Source of the DNA: Planctomycetaceae bacterium
GTDB lineage: Bacteria > Planctomycetota > Planctomycetia > Planctomycetales > Planctomycetaceae
Assembly: GCA_014762625.1 (NCBI GenBank)
Contig: JABURQ010000197.1
Span: 1 to 34,695, forward strand
Direction: 5' to 3'
DNA length: 34,695 nt
Notes under the pieces: model-generated
What the model was told of the DNA's origin: nothing
Database searches by the model: none
The model's input: only the letters and a program-made list of their open reading frames with translations
Part shown: in pieces, positions 26,370 through 34,695 of the stretch
How positions within the stretch are numbered: the first letter of the stretch is position 1
Layout: the number at the start of each line of letters is the position of its first letter
Position numbers and translations under genes: made by a program

Positions 26370-26783
26370 ATGAACGCCCCTAATTGGTCCGACGATGAAT
26401 TGCTTGCGTATTTGTCCAACCAATTACCTGCCAGCCAACTCGCCACGCTCGAATTGGAACTGAGAGATAATCTGGAACTACACGATAGACTTCAGAAACT
26501 CAACTCCAATCAAGAGATCCATTCCATAGGAGAAATCTGGCGTCGCCACCGTCTCAGCTGCCCCTCACGAGAAGAACTCCAACAACATCTGAACCGGGAC
26601 TTGAATCCTGATTATGCACAATATCTGGATTTCCATCTGAATGAAGTGCAATGCGAAATCTGTCAGGCTAATTATGCCGATTTGCAAACCCTGAATGTCA
26701 CCCCGACTGATTCCCGGAGACGACATCAGATCTTCGAGTCGTCAGCTGGATTTCTGGCCCAGAACAACCAGGATCGCTCATGA
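26370..26783 (+). CDS. Small protein with zinc-finger-like Cys/His set, anti-sigma-like
   Basis: 137 aa. The N-terminus (SDDELLAYLSNQLPASQLATLE) resembles the short helical start of anti-sigma and zf-HC2-type proteins. Potential zinc ligands are C64, H73, H89, C95 and C98 (FHLNEVQCEICQANY), with H-x5-C-x2-C rather than the classical H-x3-C-x2-C of ZAS proteins. There is no membrane helix. Its stop overlaps the start of the cobA-hemD fusion gene by four bases, so the two are co-translated. Zinc binding is inferred only from residue pattern; partner unknown. Confidence 0.6.
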   Translation: MNAPNWSDDELLAYLSNQLPASQLATLELELRDNLELHDRLQKLNSNQEIHSIGEIWRRHRLSCPSREELQQHLNRDLNPDYAQYLDFHLNEVQCEICQANYADLQTLNVTPTDSRRRHQIFESSAGFLAQNNQDRS

Positions 26784-28294
26784 GGACTCCTGGAAAAGTG
26801 TATCTCGTTGGTGCGGGTCCCGGCGATCCCGGTCTCTTATCATTGAGAGGTCGCGAATGTCTGGCGAAAGCAGATTTGGTTCTCTATGACGGCTTGGTCA
26901 ATCCCCTCATCCTGCAACACACAAACGCGACCTGTCAGCGTACCAGCCGCCGAGTGAGCGAGAGCGGGAAACGAGTGCCCCAGGAGGAGATCAACCGGCA
27001 ACTGATTGCAGCGGCCCAATCAGGTCAGACCATCGTTCGTCTTAAGGGAGGGGATCCCTTTGTCTTTGGACGAGGAAGCGAAGAAGCCTCTGCCTTGAAG
27101 CAAGCCGGCATTCCTTATGAGATAGTCCCAGGTGTAACCGCCGCCGTCGCTGCTGCGGAATATGCGGGAATCTCTCTCACCCACCGTCATCACGCTTCCG
27201 CCGTCGCCTTTGTCACGGGCCATGAAGACCCTTCAAAACCGGAATCTTCGCTCGACTATGAAGCCTTGGCCCGATTTCCCGGAACCCTGGTTTTTTACAT
27301 GGGCTTGAATCGGCTCTCGCAGATTTCACAATCTCTCATAAACGCCGGCATGCCGGCGCAAACTGCAGCCTGTATCATCAGTCATGGCACGCTCGGCAGC
27401 CAGCAAACGGTCTCCGGCACACTCTCCACACTTCAGGAACAGGTCACGACAGCCGGACTGACAGCCCCTTCACTCATACTCATCGGAGACTGCGTCTCTA
27501 TGCGTGAGGAGTTACAATGGTTTGAAAATCGTTCCCTGTTCGGCCAGCGCATCGCCATCACGCGACCACTTCCGCAAGCCTACGAAACAGCGGAACTCGC
27601 GAATTCGCTGGGTGCGGTTCCCGTGCTCCTGCCCACGATTGAAATCCACCCCCCCGAGAATTGGGAAAGAGTTGATACGGCGATTAACTCCTTAAAGGTA
27701 CAGGACTGGCTGATCTTTACCAGTCGCAACGGTGTCTCCTATTTCCTGGAACGACTCCTCACCCTCGGGGGCGACATGAGATCTCTCGGTCATCTGAAAG
27801 TCGCCGTGATCGGTTCCGCCACGGCAACGGCTCTGAAAGAGTACCACGTGCGCGCCGATGTCATTCCCGATACTTATCGTGCGGAGGAATTAGCATCCGA
27901 ACTTATTGACCAAGTCGCAGGGAAAAATATCCTGTGGTGCGGTGCTGATCGAGGAAGAGAAGTCCTGATTGATGAACTCTCTCCTCAGGCGAAATCTTTT
28001 GAAAAACTGATTGTCTATCGTAATACGGACGTGGATTCTCTTCCCCAAGAGACAAGTGATCAACTTCGTCGTGGTGAGTTGGACTGGCTCCCCCTGTCGA
28101 GTCCCTCGATCGCCAGGGCGGTGGCACGCTTGTTTCCGGAAGACGCCAAATCACATCTTGGGAAGCAAATTCGCGTGGCGGCCATCAGCCCCGTGACAGC
28201 CGAAGCCGCTCGAAAATCGGGACTTCCCGTCGATGTGATCGCCACCACTCACACGTGGCCCGGAATCTTCGCAGCCATCGAGCAGTGTCTCTAG
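26780..28294 (+). CDS. cobA-hemD: Uroporphyrinogen-III C-methyltransferase / uroporphyrinogen-III synthase fusion
   Basis: 504 aa with two enzymes in one chain. Residues 5-245 are the SUMT domain (CobA): VYLVGAGPGDPGLLSLRG (7-24), VRLKGGDPFVFGRGSEEA (86-103) and the ITGHEDP-like VTGHEDPSK block; it methylates uroporphyrinogen III at C2 and C7 to precorrin-2. Residues about 255-500 are HemD: GQRIAITRPLPQA, WLIFTSRNGVSYF, VAVIGSATATAL and a late AAISPVTAEAARKSG block; it closes and inverts hydroxymethylbilane to uroporphyrinogen III. The fusion supplies siroheme/cobalamin precursors and heme. It has a ribosome site (AGGA, 7 bases upstream) as well as the upstream overlap. Fusions of this order are known in several phyla. 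Confidence 0.94.
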   Translation: MRTPGKVYLVGAGPGDPGLLSLRGRECLAKADLVLYDGLVNPLILQHTNATCQRTSRRVSESGKRVPQEEINRQLIAAAQSGQTIVRLKGGDPFVFGRGSEEASALKQAGIPYEIVPGVTAAVAAAEYAGISLTHRHHASAVAFVTGHEDPSKPESSLDYEALARFPGTLVFYMGLNRLSQISQSLINAGMPAQTAACIISHGTLGSQQTVSGTLSTLQEQVTTAGLTAPSLILIGDCVSMREELQWFENRSLFGQRIAITRPLPQAYETAELANSLGAVPVLLPTIEIHPPENWERVDTAINSLKVQDWLIFTSRNGVSYFLERLLTLGGDMRSLGHLKVAVIGSATATALKEYHVRADVIPDTYRAEELASELIDQVAGKNILWCGADRGREVLIDELSPQAKSFEKLIVYRNTDVDSLPQETSDQLRRGELDWLPLSSPSIARAVARLFPEDAKSHLGKQIRVAAISPVTAEAARKSGLPVDVIATTHTWPGIFAAIEQCL

Positions 28295-28374
28295 AGCACA
28301 TCCAACTGAACTGTTGCGTTCTGACTTGCTATGTCATTGATGCTGCGTTTTCGCTGGACTCACTCGAAAGCCCC

Positions 28375-30360
28375 TCACTCCACTTCCAACCAGAGAATCT
28401 GGTACGAATCCAACTGAATGGGACCTGACGTTTCAATCGTCCGGTTCGAGAGGATGTCTTTGAAATAGCGTCCCAGACCAAGCGAGCGAACGCGATTCCC
28501 TTCGATCGTCTGGTGATCTTCCGAGAAGTTGGCCAGCACCGTGAGTCGGCTCCCTTCACGTTGTCTCACAAACCCCAGCAGATGATCGTTACCAGTCGCA
28601 ATCAACTTCATCTCGACCCCGCCTAATGCAGGGTGTGACTTTCGCAACCCGATCATTTTCTGAAGCGAACGAAAAATGCGTTTTCGAATGGCCCCATCCT
28701 GTGAATCGAGTTGTTCATCCAGTTCTTCCAGATATTCCCACTTCATTTTCGGACGATGAATCCAGCGAGTATCTCCAGCCTTCGCGGGATCTTTGACGAA
28801 ATCGTAATCATTGAGTTGCCCCCATTCTTCCCCCAGATACAACAGAGGAATCCCGCCGATGCTCAGTGTAATCCCGTTTAAGAGCATAATTCGACGTATC
28901 GCCATCTCCTTCAGATTGTCATCCTCAAGATCGATCGCCTGTTCGAGCCCTGCCAGTGACGCCAGGGTACCCGAGATGCGCATGTCGCCGGTTTCGAGAT
29001 TGTGCTGAAATGGCACGCCGCGCGCAAACGACCCTTCAAACTGTCCCGTGTAAAACTCATTCAGAAATTTGCGATGATCGTAAGCATTGATCCCCAACAC
29101 CGCGGCGTCAGCATCATCAAAAGTCCAGCCAATATCGTCATGACATCGTAAGTAGTTGACCCAGGTGGTTTGTTCGGGAAGTTGATGGCGATGACTTAAT
29201 GACTGCCGCAGTAAGCGAACGGAACGTGTCGCCAGAGACTCCCACAACAAAGCCATCAACGTTGGATTATACGAAATTTGACATTCTTCCGGACTGATGT
29301 ATCTGACCACATCATCGGGATGGACGATCGCTTCTGATTTGAACAACAGGCCGGGGGCGGCTACGCGAGCCAAAGCACTGAAAGCCTGAATCAGCCAATG
29401 GGCCTGGGGAAGATTTTCGCAGCTCGTCCCCATTTCTTTCCAAACAAACGCGACAGCGTCCAGGCGCAAAATATCGACGCCTGTGTTAGCGAGAAACAAC
29501 ATTTCTTCCAACATCGCTCGGAACACAGCGGGATTTCGATAATTCAAGTCCCACTGGTAGTTGTTAAACGTTGTCCAGACCCACTTCTCCATATTGTCGT
29601 GCCAGGTAAAATTCCCTCGCCGCACCGTGGGAAATATTTCGCGGAGAGTTCGCTCATACTGATCCGGCTCCGTCCTGTCGGGAAAGATATAATAGAAATC
29701 CTGGTATTCCTGAACTCCCGCCTGGGCTTGTTCCGCCCAATAATGATGGTCGGACGTGTGGTTGAACACAAAATCGAGCACCAAAGAAATACCCGCGGCG
29801 CGAAACTCTTCCGCGAGCTGCTGCAAGTCTTCAATCGTCCCCAAGCGAGGATCGATCGAGCGATAATTGCTGATGGCATAACCGCCATCATTGTCTCCCG
29901 GTCGTACCGCAAACAGCGGCATCAAATGCAGATAAGTGAGGCCGAGCGTCTGAAAATACGGAATTTGCTCTCTTAGACGACTCAGATTTTCACTGAATAA
30001 ATCGACGTACAGAGCGCCGCCCACCATTTTCTGCGACTGAAACCACTCGGGATCATTGATTCGGTGAAGATCGAGCTCCTTCAGATCGGGGGAGCGAGCC
30101 ACCCACGAACGCGCGGCCGTCAATAAAATCTGCTCGAGGTGATAGAAGAAGTCGAACCGTGTTCCGTACAGGCTCAATAACAAATGGAACAACCGAGGCC
30201 AAACCTGTTCCAACCGTTGATGAAATGAGTGCACAGTCTCTGCGGACGCTTGTTCCTCGATCCACACGGAATCAAGTCGAGGAAGAAGTCGTTGGAGCGT
30301 GAGATCCACCTCGTGGGCAGAGACTCGATTGTGTTCGTGAAGACTATTCAATCCGGTCAT
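28375..30360 (-). CDS. Amylosucrase (GH13)
   Basis: 661 aa from the ATG at 30360; a TTG at 30372 would add four residues. The N-terminal helical domain (1-105) is typical of amylosucrase, followed by the GH13 barrel. Catalytic residues by motif: nucleophile Asp301 ([14 protein letters not shown]), acid/base Glu343 ([11 protein letters not shown]) and transition-state Asp409 ([10 protein letters not shown]). The segment [11 protein letters not shown] (311-321) and the HDDIGWTF block fit Neisseria amylosucrase closely as I remember it. It uses sucrose to extend alpha-1,4-glucan, releasing fructose. Sucrose phosphorylase and sucrose hydrolase are relatives but less likely. The start overlaps the end of the sucrose-phosphate synthase gene by 17 bases, implying joint expression. 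Confidence 0.92.
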   Translation of the reverse strand: MTGLNSLHEHNRVSAHEVDLTLQRLLPRLDSVWIEEQASAETVHSFHQRLEQVWPRLFHLLLSLYGTRFDFFYHLEQILLTAARSWVARSPDLKELDLHRINDPEWFQSQKMVGGALYVDLFSENLSRLREQIPYFQTLGLTYLHLMPLFAVRPGDNDGGYAISNYRSIDPRLGTIEDLQQLAEEFRAAGISLVLDFVFNHTSDHHYWAEQAQAGVQEYQDFYYIFPDRTEPDQYERTLREIFPTVRRGNFTWHDNMEKWVWTTFNNYQWDLNYRNPAVFRAMLEEMLFLANTGVDILRLDAVAFVWKEMGTSCENLPQAHWLIQAFSALARVAAPGLLFKSEAIVHPDDVVRYISPEECQISYNPTLMALLWESLATRSVRLLRQSLSHRHQLPEQTTWVNYLRCHDDIGWTFDDADAAVLGINAYDHRKFLNEFYTGQFEGSFARGVPFQHNLETGDMRISGTLASLAGLEQAIDLEDDNLKEMAIRRIMLLNGITLSIGGIPLLYLGEEWGQLNDYDFVKDPAKAGDTRWIHRPKMKWEYLEELDEQLDSQDGAIRKRIFRSLQKMIGLRKSHPALGGVEMKLIATGNDHLLGFVRQREGSRLTVLANFSEDHQTIEGNRVRSLGLGRYFKDILSNRTIETSGPIQLDSYQILWLEVE

Positions 30361-32503
30361 TCGGGATGACAATATTGTTTAAAAATTGGTAGTAATCAAT
30401 TCCTTCAAGGATTCCCTTGGCGTGAGGGGCGTCGGCAAAATAGATGCGCGGTGACTTTCTCAGTTCTTCCATTTCCGGGCTGTGATTGCCCACCACGACT
30501 CCGAGCGTGTGCCCTTTGAGCATTCCAATATCGTTCCCGGAATCTCCCGCAACCAACACTTTCTCGGGCGGAAACCCCCAGCGATAGAGAAGATGTCGCA
30601 TACAAAGACCGCTGTCGCCTCTCACAGGAAGGATATCGAGATACATGCCCAGAGAAAAGACTACGTTGGCCCGCAATCCCGCTTCCCGTAACATCCGCTT
30701 CAAAACGTTGATTTCGGGAGCGACTTCCGGATCCATTTCATAACTGATTTTGAATTCCGATTGTTCATTTTCTCCCTGTGGAAACAAGCCTGCCGTCTGA
30801 TCCAGGAGTTCGCGAATTTCATCCGGCTTCCACTGATATCCCATTTGCTTGCGCCAGGAGAGATCGGCCGTTAGCGAATCACCATAATGAAGCTCCGTCC
30901 CGACGGACGTAATAAACAAGTCAGGCGAAGGTAGATTCAGTTCCTTCACCATCTTGAGAGCATCATCCAATCGACGTCCGGTGGCGATCCCCAGACCGAC
31001 GTGTTCGTTTTGCTCGATCATCGTTTCGAATTCTCGCAAGCTCGCTTCATCTCCGGTCAATGTGTTATCGAGATCTGTTATGATCAAGCGGTCGAACTCG
31101 GGAAGGCGCTGTTTTCGAGAGACGTTGGCGAGTGCCGGCTCCGCAGTGGTCGCCAACAAATCCCGGATGTCTCGTAAATATCGATCCGCGTGGTGCTTCC
31201 ACGAGTAATGCTCGTTCGCTCCTCGGATGCCATTTTGCGACCATTCTTCCCAGTGATCAGACTCTGTCAGTACACGCAACAGACCGTGTTCAATCTCATG
31301 CTGATCGAAGGGATCGACCAGTAATCCGTTTTGGCAGTTGGCAACGATGTCGCGAGGTCCCCCGTCGTTCGTCGCCACGATCGGGACGCCACTCGCAGCC
31401 GCTTCGAGTAGCGTGAGTCCAAACGGCTCTGTCATCGCAGGGTTCACAAAAACTCCCTGAGAACTCGCTGCCATGCGATAGAGATCGGCAACATCGTCGG
31501 AGTTGTGCGATTTGGGGTAAGCGACTTTTCCGTAAAGATCGTAGACGTCGATCAGGACGAGAACCTGCTGCAGGATATTTCTTTGAGCGGGGACCATCTC
31601 TCGCAAATCTTCGCGAGACCCCATCAGCAGGACCAGATTTGCTTTCTCCTGCAGTGCTTCTGACTCTCCGTAAACCTTAACCAGCATCTCCAGATTTTTC
31701 CGTTCATCCGGTCGCGCCATGGCGAGAATCATCGGCTTGTCGGTGTCTTGCAGAAACCTTCCCAACTCGGCCCGCATCGGAGGCGTCTGGTCCTCCTCTT
31801 CCGGCGGGCGAAAGTTGGTGAGATCGACGCCGGGGGGAATTACCTCCATCCGTTCGGGAATATAGTGCTCATACAGCGCGTATTGTTCTTCGACCTCCTG
31901 ATTGGTACTGGCCACCACCAAGGCAGCCGTTTCAAGAGCCGTTTCCTCGGCCTCATTGCGAATCGTGAATTTATATTTCTTCTCCAGAGTTTCCGGTTTG
32001 GCGTTCCCCATCGCCAGTCGCTGTCGTTTCACTCGTCCCAGAGAATGCCCCGTAAAGACATACGGAACGCGTAATAATCGCGCCAATTGAGCCCCGGCAA
32101 AACCGGCATCTGCGTAGTGGCCGTGAATGATATCGGGCAATCCCGTGCGGCGGAAATGAGCCAGCGCATGATCGATGAAGACATCCAGATAAGGCCACAA
32201 CGATTCTTTTGCCAGATAACGTTTCGGCCCAAACGGAATCCGAATGAGTTTCGCTTTCTCAGAGATCGGTTCTTCGATCTGGGCATAGTCCGCATCTACA
32301 TTGTTATCGATAATCTGCCGCGTCAGCAGTTCCACTTCTCCGACGGAAGGATCCTGTGCCAGGGCTTCCGCCAATTCGAGCACATATTTGACCTGCCCAC
32401 CAGTATCGGAATCGCGGCCTAATTCCGGATCCTTGACACGAATCAGTCCGTGTAAACTAATCAGTGTGATTTTCAATTGGTCGTCATCTGAAGGAATACT
32501 CAT
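30344..32503 (-). CDS. Sucrose-phosphate synthase with C-terminal sucrose-phosphatase domain
   Basis: 719 aa. Residues 9-450 are a GT4 glycosyltransferase: sugar-phosphate-binding SDTGGQVKY (32-40), [11 protein letters not shown] (128-138), [10 protein letters not shown] (151-160) and the donor motif [11 protein letters not shown] (358-368). Residues about 468-715 form a HAD phosphatase of the SPP type with all motifs intact: D477-L-D479-N-T481, T508-G-R, K585 (EFKISYE), and GDSGND with D654 and D658. In some cyanobacterial enzymes this domain is inactive; here the residues predict activity, so one chain could make sucrose from UDP-glucose (or ADP-glucose) and fructose-6-phosphate. It is upstream of amylosucrase on the same strand and diverges from a separate phosphatase gene. 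Cytoplasmic. Confidence 0.92.
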   Translation of the reverse strand: MSIPSDDDQLKITLISLHGLIRVKDPELGRDSDTGGQVKYVLELAEALAQDPSVGEVELLTRQIIDNNVDADYAQIEEPISEKAKLIRIPFGPKRYLAKESLWPYLDVFIDHALAHFRRTGLPDIIHGHYADAGFAGAQLARLLRVPYVFTGHSLGRVKRQRLAMGNAKPETLEKKYKFTIRNEAEETALETAALVVASTNQEVEEQYALYEHYIPERMEVIPPGVDLTNFRPPEEEDQTPPMRAELGRFLQDTDKPMILAMARPDERKNLEMLVKVYGESEALQEKANLVLLMGSREDLREMVPAQRNILQQVLVLIDVYDLYGKVAYPKSHNSDDVADLYRMAASSQGVFVNPAMTEPFGLTLLEAAASGVPIVATNDGGPRDIVANCQNGLLVDPFDQHEIEHGLLRVLTESDHWEEWSQNGIRGANEHYSWKHHADRYLRDIRDLLATTAEPALANVSRKQRLPEFDRLIITDLDNTLTGDEASLREFETMIEQNEHVGLGIATGRRLDDALKMVKELNLPSPDLFITSVGTELHYGDSLTADLSWRKQMGYQWKPDEIRELLDQTAGLFPQGENEQSEFKISYEMDPEVAPEINVLKRMLREAGLRANVVFSLGMYLDILPVRGDSGLCMRHLLYRWGFPPEKVLVAGDSGNDIGMLKGHTLGVVVGNHSPEMEELRKSPRIYFADAPHAKGILEGIDYYQFLNNIVIPNDRIE

Positions 32504-32731
32504 AGCCTCGGAAATCCTGTCGATTCAGATCCAGAGAGGGCGCAACTCATCCGGACAGTGACATCCTCGAAGTTGATTCGGTGGATTAAGAAAAGAGAGT
32601 CAACACGGTTAGAACAAAAAGCGTCATCTGCGCGAAGGTATCTCGCAGTATGGGAGAAACCGTCACTCGCTTTACAAGTGGCTGGTTGGCTAATAATTGA
32701 CAATGACATTGGTAATGGCTTTGATTATAGC
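32504..32731. promoter_or_regulatory. Divergent intergenic region of the sucrose genes
   Basis: 228 bases between the sucrose-phosphate synthase gene (leftward) and the phosphatase gene (rightward). Rightward, TTGACA at 32697-32702 is followed by TTGATT (32721-32726, 18 bases) and an ATTATA (32724-32729); either would place transcription start almost on the ATG at 32732, suggesting a leaderless or nearly leaderless message. No ribosome site is visible before that ATG. A longer in-frame start at 32558 is possible but would add 58 residues with no family similarity. Confidence 0.35.
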
Positions 32732-33553
32732 ATGAACATGCAAAAATCACGAGCGAACCATTTTCGTCCGCGCGTCCTGGCCACGGATCTCGACGGGACA
32801 TTGATTCCCAATGAGGAAGAGCAAAAGCCGTCACTCGAAACTCTCCGCACGAAACTGAGCCACACAAACTCTCAACTCGTCTTTGTGACCGGACGCGACT
32901 TTGGGTTGACAACAGAAGCGATCTCCGAAAACGAACTTCCACGAGCGGACTGGATTATCTGCGACGTCGGCACGTCCGTGATGCACAGAGTTGAGGATGA
33001 ACCATTTGAGCTGGTCGAAGATTATCGACAGCACTTAAAGAGCCTGTGTGCAGATCTGCCTCGCGAGCAACTCCAGCAGGAGTTTGAGAGGTGGGGCGAA
33101 CTGCGGTTGCAGGAAGAGTCGAAACAAGGCGAATTCAAGCTCAGTTTCTACACCAAAGCTGACGAAATTGATGACCTGGAGCAACGAATCCAACAGTGGC
33201 TCACAGAGCATTCCGCTCCCTGGTCGGTGATCTGCAGCGTCGACCCTTTTACCAACGATGGTCTCGTTGACTTTCTGCCTAAAAACGTGTCCAAGGCCTA
33301 TGCGCTGGAATGGTGGAGACAACACGAATCCTGGGAGCAAGAGGAAATCGTCTTCGCAGGAGATAGCGGCAACGATTTTGCTGCTCTAACGGCGGGATAC
33401 CTGGCAGTCGTGGTCGGTAACGCTCACCAATCCGTCATTAACAAAGTCCGTCAGGCCATGCGCGAGAGGGAGTGGCTGGATCGACTGCATGTGGCTGAGG
33501 GGCATTCGACAACAGGCGTTCTCGAAGGGTGCAGAGCTTTTGGTTTATTTTAA
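32732..33553 (+). CDS. Sucrose-6-phosphate phosphatase (HAD superfamily)
   Basis: 273 aa from the ATG at 32732, chosen since HAD motif I then begins near residue 15 as usual for the family. Motifs: D19-L-D21-G-T23 (nucleophile Asp19), T53-G-R, Lys136 (EFKLSFY) and D211-SGND215 in VFAGDSGNDFAALT. The cap region includes ICDVGTSV (77-84), a typical SPP segment. It hydrolyses sucrose-6-phosphate to sucrose. It duplicates the C-terminal domain of the divergent synthase, with only moderate similarity (shared EFK, GDSGND and DVGTS/SVGTE blocks). Related mannosyl-phosphoglycerate or glucosyl-phosphoglycerate phosphatases are possible, but the neighbour favours sucrose. Confidence 0.85.
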   Translation: MNMQKSRANHFRPRVLATDLDGTLIPNEEEQKPSLETLRTKLSHTNSQLVFVTGRDFGLTTEAISENELPRADWIICDVGTSVMHRVEDEPFELVEDYRQHLKSLCADLPREQLQQEFERWGELRLQEESKQGEFKLSFYTKADEIDDLEQRIQQWLTEHSAPWSVICSVDPFTNDGLVDFLPKNVSKAYALEWWRQHESWEQEEIVFAGDSGNDFAALTAGYLAVVVGNAHQSVINKVRQAMREREWLDRLHVAEGHSTTGVLEGCRAFGLF

Positions 33554-33578
33554 GTAGGCGAATTTCACATACTATAAA

Positions 33579-34695
33579 TTACTTCTGAGTCACTTTGGAC
33601 TGCTGAAGATACTTGTCAGGATCCGGAATCCGGACGGTCAGGACTTCAATCACAATCGGATGTCCCGGAGAGAGTATCCGCTGAGCATCTGAATCAACAT
33701 CCTTAGGGACGACGGACTTACGCACGCGGCTTCTCGAAATCAAAATATCAGTTGAAACGAGCTCTCCCGTCATTCGATCCAGCTTCGTAGACTCAATCCA
33801 CATCCCGTTATTGTTCAGAATCGAAAATACGTTTTCATTTCGGACCGCCCGTTCGTAGTGTTCGATGGTTCGTTCATCGAGCTGTGTCATCTCCATTCTG
33901 ACGTAGTTCACCGTTGTGAGATCGGGCATCGCCGCAGTATGCCCCAATCCCTTCTCCCGTAATAGTTCCAGTCGTGCATCGTAAATCGGTTCCGCGTCGC
34001 GATGGAGTTTGACATCCAGTTCGTCCGAATGGCTCGCAGGCAACGTCTGATTTGCCGCCGCCAATTGCATTCGGTTCATGAGTGACAACATCATCTGAGC
34101 ACTCGCCTCAAACCACAGATTCATGGACTTCAGTTCGACGGGACCGACTTCATCTTCATCAGGTTGATTGGCTCCAGGGATTTCCCCTCGCCGCCCCAGT
34201 TTGATGGACTGCCCTGGAAGCGTCGGCTGTTGACGCGGCAAACTTTTGAGGGTCAGCAACCATCCGGGGTCGCGAAATTGTGACTTGAACAACTCCGCTT
34301 TGACCAGATCGACTGGGTTGCTCGTCCAGTCTTCCGTCATCCGCCAGTTAGCTGCCAGGAATTCCTGAAATACGTGCCGAACTGGAGTGGCAGGAAGCTG
34401 GCCGAGTAACAGGAGCAGGCCCGGTTTTTTCATAAATTCATCTGAGGAAGACAACTCCGGATCGAGGGCGTTGATGAATCTGTCCGACCAAAGATAAGAT
34501 TGGGCATGAGCCGCTTGCTGTTGGGAGTATCGGGGTAAACCACGATTCTCGTGTACTTGACGACGCAACCCCTGCTCTCCAGGATTTCCGCCGTTGATGA
34601 TCACGCCGTCCGGACGAATTTCAATCGCAGGAGCCTGGTGATCGAATCCCCCCTCGTCGGTCACGCTTGCTACTGAAGGGTGTCGTAGGTGCATC
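33579..34695 (-). CDS. Protein of unknown function (5' partial)
   Basis: The frame ends with TAA at 33579 and is open to the window edge; an ATG falls at 34692-34694, but the start may be further out, so it is treated as partial. At least 371 residues are visible. They are mostly polar with mixed alpha/beta segments: a hydrophobic stretch (MKKPGLLLLLGQLPATP), a long helix (FEASAQMMLSLMNRMQLAAA), a strand-rich C-terminal part (TTVNYVRMEMTQLDERTIEHYE; IVIEVLTVRIPDP). No domain is recognised. It is convergent with the phosphatase gene, with a 25-base gap. It looks like the C-terminus of a large conserved planctomycete protein, but this is a guess. Confidence 0.55.
   Translation of the reverse strand, partial: MHLRHPSVASVTDEGGFDHQAPAIEIRPDGVIINGGNPGEQGLRRQVHENRGLPRYSQQQAAHAQSYLWSDRFINALDPELSSSDEFMKKPGLLLLLGQLPATPVRHVFQEFLAANWRMTEDWTSNPVDLVKAELFKSQFRDPGWLLTLKSLPRQQPTLPGQSIKLGRRGEIPGANQPDEDEVGPVELKSMNLWFEASAQMMLSLMNRMQLAAANQTLPASHSDELDVKLHRDAEPIYDARLELLREKGLGHTAAMPDLTTVNYVRMEMTQLDERTIEHYERAVRNENVFSILNNNGMWIESTKLDRMTGELVSTDILISRSRVRKSVVPKDVDSDAQRILSPGHPIVIEVLTVRIPDPDKYLQQSKVTQK

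Overview
The window looks like chromosomal DNA of a planctomycete (Planctomycetota). This is inferred from the mix of genes: a BamB-like PQQ-propeller membrane protein, small tyrosine-rich secreted proteins, a Na+-translocating NADH:quinone reductase, sucrose synthesis genes and a split transketolase. No rRNA or other taxonomic marker is present, and I see no tRNA, CRISPR array, insertion sequence or prophage. Coding density is high. Both edges cut through genes.

Left part (1-7717, + strand): three tightly joined genes encode a membrane-anchored TPR/beta-propeller protein (5' end outside the window), a TPR plus family-5 solute-binding-protein fusion, and a secreted protein of unknown function. 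A small Tyr-rich secreted protein gene follows.

NQR block (7818-16286, - strand): nqrA-B-C-D-E-F, then apbE (FMN transferase), nqrM (maturation factor) and lhgO (L-2-hydroxyglutarate oxidase) are closely packed and probably form one operon. The subunits keep their cofactor residues: the NqrF 2Fe-2S cysteines, FMN-threonine motifs in NqrB and NqrC, and paired cysteines in NqrD and NqrE. A 606-base divergent intergenic region separates nqrA from a Gly/Tyr-rich secreted protein gene, which ends in a textbook intrinsic terminator.

Central part (18189-23083, + strand): rimO, pgsA and a metW-like methyltransferase form one run. A second run of three genes has a TolQ/MotA/ExbB-like three-helix protein, an ExbD/TolR-like protein with a long coiled coil, and a third membrane-anchored protein with an ExbD-like periplasmic region. 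This second run is the best candidate for an undescribed ion-driven envelope machine. A two-domain GNAT acetyltransferase lies convergent to it, followed by a transketolase encoded as two separate subunits (- strand).

Right part (26370-34695): a small zinc-finger-like protein is translationally coupled to a fused uroporphyrinogen-III methyltransferase/synthase (+ strand). Next comes a sucrose module: a sucrose-phosphate synthase with its own apparently active phosphatase domain overlaps an amylosucrase gene (- strand), with a separate sucrose phosphatase diverging from it (+ strand). Together these could make sucrose from UDP-glucose and fructose-6-phosphate and convert it to alpha-glucan, as a compatible-solute or carbon-storage loop. 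A truncated gene of unknown function closes the window.
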